16,591 nt of DNA, taken from positions 1 through 16,591 of the forward strand of contig BTRG01000055.1 in assembly GCA_036986275.1 (NCBI GenBank). Direction: 5' to 3'. Below, in pieces: positions 14,974 to 16,591 of this stretch (the first letter of the stretch is position 1; each line of letters opens with the position of its first letter). The notes under the pieces were generated by a model that had not been told where the DNA came from, ran no database searches, and saw nothing but the letters and a program-made list of their open reading frames with translations. Both the position numbers and the translations under genes were made by a program. Source of the stretch: BTRG01 sp036986275. Lineage in GTDB: Bacteria > Pseudomonadota > Gammaproteobacteria > Acidiferrobacterales > SZUA-150.

Positions 14974-14998
14974 GTAGGGTGGGCAATGCCCACCGTAC
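14974..14998. repeat. Hairpin repeat GGTGGGC-AAT-GCCCACC, copy 1
   Basis: A perfect 7-bp stem with a 3-nt loop is flanked by GTA/TAC. It lies in the 133-nt gap between two convergent genes, about 50 nt after the methyltransferase stop, and may act as a bidirectional terminator. GTAGGGTGGGC-type hairpins are, from memory, a common intergenic repeat in proteobacteria. Confidence 0.6.
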
Positions 14999-15015
14999 AT
15001 GTCTGGAAAAAGAAA

Positions 15016-15036
15016 AGGGCAGGCTATGCCCGCCCT
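15016..15036. repeat. Hairpin repeat AGGGC-A-GGC/GCC-C-GCCCT, copy 2
   Basis: This is a diverged second copy of the previous hairpin, 40 nt away in the same orientation. The 28-nt cores at 14977 and 15017 agree at 21 positions and both end ATGTCT. Arm changes are partly compensated, since the AGGGC/GCCCT and GGC/GCC pairs are kept with one A-C mismatch. It sits 22 nt beyond the stop of the minus-strand lipoprotein gene and may terminate it. Confidence 0.55.
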
Positions 15037-15058
15037 GTATGTCTATAAGGTCTTATTG

Positions 15059-15451
15059 TTAGCAGCTACCGGAGCCTGAAACTGGTCCTGTAGCGAAATC
15101 TGTGTTCAGTGTATCCGAAGTACCCGCAACGGCAGCATTATTAAACCAGATATAGCAGGTAGTTTTGCCGCTATCACAAACACGCACATCAAAGGTGTCC
15201 GTTGCAATGCTTGAATTGACGGTGTATGTGCCACTACTATTCGGATTTAACGTTGAACTGAATTCTCCACTCCAGCCATTCGTACAATTCTCATCGATGT
15301 TAACCGTCGTAAATGTGTTAGAGGTGTTGTTGACGATAGTAATACTACCACTCAGATCCACCAAGTCTTCTGGATCTGCACCCGGGCAGGCGGTAATAAA
15401 CAGTGCCAACGAGAATATAACCAGAATCTGATATAGGTTGCGTGCTTTCAT
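15059..15451 (-). CDS. Small cysteine-containing lipoprotein, unknown function
   Basis: The protein has 130 aa from the ATG at 15451, which has a GGGGAG Shine-Dalgarno 9-10 nt upstream; an in-frame start at 15508 lacks one. The signal peptide MKARN-LYQILVIFSLALFITAC ends in the lipobox ITAC with C22 as the lipidated residue. Position +2 is Pro, so outer-membrane sorting is possible. The mature part is rich in Ser, Thr, Asn and Asp (SGSITIVNNTSNTFTTVNI) and looks like a beta-rich domain. It has four cysteines besides C22 (in ENCTNGW, VRVCDSGKTTC and the terminal SGSC), enough for two disulfides in the periplasm. I do not recognise the family. Confidence 0.8.
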   Translation of the reverse strand: MKARNLYQILVIFSLALFITACPGADPEDLVDLSGSITIVNNTSNTFTTVNIDENCTNGWSGEFSSTLNPNSSGTYTVNSSIATDTFDVRVCDSGKTTCYIWFNNAAVAGTSDTLNTDFATGPVSGSGSC

Positions 15452-15487
15452 ATTATCGTCTCCCCCCAAGCAAAAAATTGTACCATT

Positions 15488-15496
15488 ATCATACCA
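15488..15496 (-). promoter_or_regulatory. Extended -10 promoter candidate for the lipoprotein gene
   Basis: On the minus strand the sequence is TGGTATGAT: TG, one base, then TATGAT (five of six consensus positions). Transcription would start near 15481, giving a leader of about 30 nt with the GGGGAG ribosome-binding site inside it. No clear -35 is present. Confidence 0.4.
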
Positions 15497-15599
15497 GTTC
15501 CCATACAAAAGGCATGTTTAAAATCAAAGTGAATAGCAAATGGGGCGTGCGGGTCTAAGTGATTGATATTTAGGCGCTACACTATGGCATCCGAGGGCG

Positions 15600-15821
15600 T
15601 CAGCCAGAGCAAGTGATAATAGTCTTGCCCTTCAGGCTCTGTCTGCAACCGAGAAAGGTCAGCAGGCGCGTGAACTGATCCCCCGGGTAAAATGCCGTCT
15701 CATTTTCCGGCAGCGCATTGCCCAGCAGACCGGCATCCCGCAAGACAACGACCAGGGCCGGGAGATCAGGCGGCGAGCAGTGCACATCCTGGCTGTGCAA
15801 TACCATGCGTTCAGCGTTCAT
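15600..15821 (-). CDS. Small hypothetical protein (73 aa)
   Basis: The protein has 73 aa from the ATG at 15821, with a CAGGA Shine-Dalgarno about 7 nt upstream. It shows an ALVVVLRDAGLLG helix and the block FYPGDQFTRLLTFLGC. From memory, the latter resembles the end of a family of short gammaproteobacterial proteins ending in FLGCSP-like sequence; I cannot name it. No signal peptide or membrane segment is visible. It is divergent from the small lipoprotein gene. The good ribosome-binding site and the absence of any competing frame favour a real gene. Confidence 0.55.
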   Translation of the reverse strand: MNAERMVLHSQDVHCSPPDLPALVVVLRDAGLLGNALPENETAFYPGDQFTRLLTFLGCRQSLKGKTIITCSG

Positions 15822-15891
15822 GGAGATTTCCTGTGGTTCGGACAGGCAAGGGCGGAGTGTAAAAGACTTTGGTATTGTATCCTGGTGGCGT

Positions 15892-15909
15892 AACCTGACA
15901 AGTCAGGTT
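15892..15909. promoter_or_regulatory. Perfect 18-bp palindrome between divergent genes
   Basis: AACCTGAC-AA-GTCAGGTT is a perfect inverted repeat of two 8-bp arms around AA. It lies in the 122-nt divergent space, 35 nt before the small lipoprotein start. It could be a dimeric-regulator operator or, with the following GCCTGTTTTG, a weak hairpin. Its identity is unproven. Confidence 0.4.
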
Positions 15910-15943
15910 GCCTGTTTTGTGATTCAGTAAAAAGGAGGTTGTG

Positions 15944-16144
15944 ATGAAGAAGACATTCATGATTATCGTACTTGTATTGTTTGCCGGCACCATGCTAAGC
16001 GCCTGTCCATACCACCATCGACCGCACCGTGGCGCCGTGCCTGTACCCGTTCCGGTTCCAGTGCCACGTCGTCATTTTGACTCCGCGCTCCAGCAGCAAC
16101 AGGTCAGTCAGCTCATGAATATGCAATATATTGCGGAGAGATAG
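15944..16144 (+). CDS. Small lipoprotein with a Pro-Val repeat
   Basis: The protein has 66 aa. The ATG at 15944 has AAAGGAGG 5 nt upstream; the GTG three bases earlier is too close to it. The signal peptide MKKTFMIIVLVLFAGTMLSAC has the lipobox LSAC (C21). The mature part is short: a His-rich stretch (PYHHRPHR), nine residues of alternating Pro-Val (PVPVPVPVP, about 34-42), then a Gln-rich helix (LQQQQVSQLMNMQY). It looks like a periplasmic-facing lipid anchor with a rigid spacer; its function is unknown. It precedes the methyltransferase gene by 9 nt, so the two may share a transcript. Confidence 0.75.
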   Translation: MKKTFMIIVLVLFAGTMLSACPYHHRPHRGAVPVPVPVPVPRRHFDSALQQQQVSQLMNMQYIAER

Positions 16145-16153
16145 CAACCACAT

Positions 16154-16591
16154 ATGAATGACTTCGATCACGAGGTCTTTAAGAACGATATTACCGATGT
16201 TTTTGATCTAGTGGCCTCGGGCTACGACAGTCCGGCGTTAAGGTTCTTTCCCTTTGTGGCCGATAGGCTGGTCGGCCTGATGAGGTTGCAACCCGGTGAC
16301 AAGGTGCTGGATATTTGTTGTGGCACCGGCGCGGTGTCGGCCGCTGCCGCGCAGGCGGTCAGCAGTGCCGGTCGTGTGCATGCCGTAGACCGGTCCGAGG
16401 CCATGTTGGGCCAGGCCGGGAAGAACCTGCGCAAGCTGGACCTGCATAATGTCGACTACCATGTCATGGACGCCAGTGATCTTGAGTTCAAATCCGATTA
16501 TTTTAATGCCGTGGTCTCATCCTTTGGTCTGTTCTTCATGCCCGATATGGAGTTAGCTTTAAAACAATGGATGCGAGTCGCCAAACCCGGC
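16154..16591 (+). CDS. UbiE/COQ5-like class I SAM methyltransferase, 3' end outside the window
   Basis: The first 146 residues are visible, and the frame is open to the edge of the window. The start MNDFDHEVFKNDITDVFDLVASGYDSP is typical of the UbiE-like/Methyltransf_11 group. Motif I is KVLDICCGTGAVS (about 50-62), with two cysteines where many relatives have Ala/Gly. The acidic residue after beta-2 is D79 (VHAVDRS), then MDASDLEFKSDYFNAVVSSFGLFFMPD gives the later motifs. The substrate (quinone or other small molecule) cannot be assigned. The start lies 9 nt after the lipoprotein stop, and the Shine-Dalgarno is weak. Confidence 0.85.
   Translation, partial: MNDFDHEVFKNDITDVFDLVASGYDSPALRFFPFVADRLVGLMRLQPGDKVLDICCGTGAVSAAAAQAVSSAGRVHAVDRSEAMLGQAGKNLRKLDLHNVDYHVMDASDLEFKSDYFNAVVSSFGLFFMPDMELALKQWMRVAKPG

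Noticed and set aside
1..16591. CRISPR array, tRNA/rRNA, integrase or transposase genes
   Set aside because: No regularly spaced repeats, cloverleaf or conserved rRNA sequence, and no recombinase motifs were seen on either strand.

Overview
The window looks like ordinary chromosome from a gammaproteobacterium. It carries close relatives of YggX and YcgN/UPF0260, which are typical of that class, together with DinB and an A-type Fe-S carrier. Base composition is even and near 50% GC, and I see no transposase, integrase, tRNA, rRNA or CRISPR. The genus cannot be told from the sequence.

Bases 1-1733: a minus-strand regulator with a Crp-like N-terminal domain and a degenerate GGDEF domain that keeps its inhibitory c-di-GMP (I) site. 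A good sigma-54 promoter match lies just upstream of it. The intergenic region it shares with the next, divergent gene contains a long foldable RNA ending in an intrinsic terminator about 33 nt before that gene.

Bases 1734-7019: a two-gene operon of the 2-hydroxyacyl-CoA dehydratase activase superfamily. The first gene encodes a 1221-aa protein with two ASKHA ATPase domains and a C-terminal DUF2229-like region. The second encodes a 530-aa partner resembling the remaining, dehydratase-related part. All four cysteines expected for the interdomain [4Fe-4S] cluster are present, so this is probably an ATP-driven low-potential electron donor; its substrate is unknown. The structured leader may control it.

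Bases 7136-11037: a small membrane protein, DNA polymerase IV (dinB), a YcgN-like cysteine-cluster protein, and a membrane-anchored Ser/Thr kinase with an intact kinase domain followed by a pseudokinase domain.

Bases 11134-13799: an iron/Fe-S flavoured block. It holds a DUF971 domain fused to a MoaD/ThiS-like fold that lacks the terminal Gly-Gly, YggX on the opposite strand, a divergent A-type carrier whose C-terminal motif is CxxC instead of CxC, and an ATP-grasp ligase of unknown substrate.

Bases 13800-16591: a repeat-rich stretch with a palindromic element of the GTAGCCCGGATG type and twin GGGTGGGC-type hairpins. It also holds two SAM methyltransferases (the second runs off the window), two small lipoproteins and a 73-aa unknown protein. 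The most unusual items are the leader RNA with its CoA-activase operon, the degenerate GGDEF regulator beside it, the DUF971-MoaD fusion and the kinase-pseudokinase.
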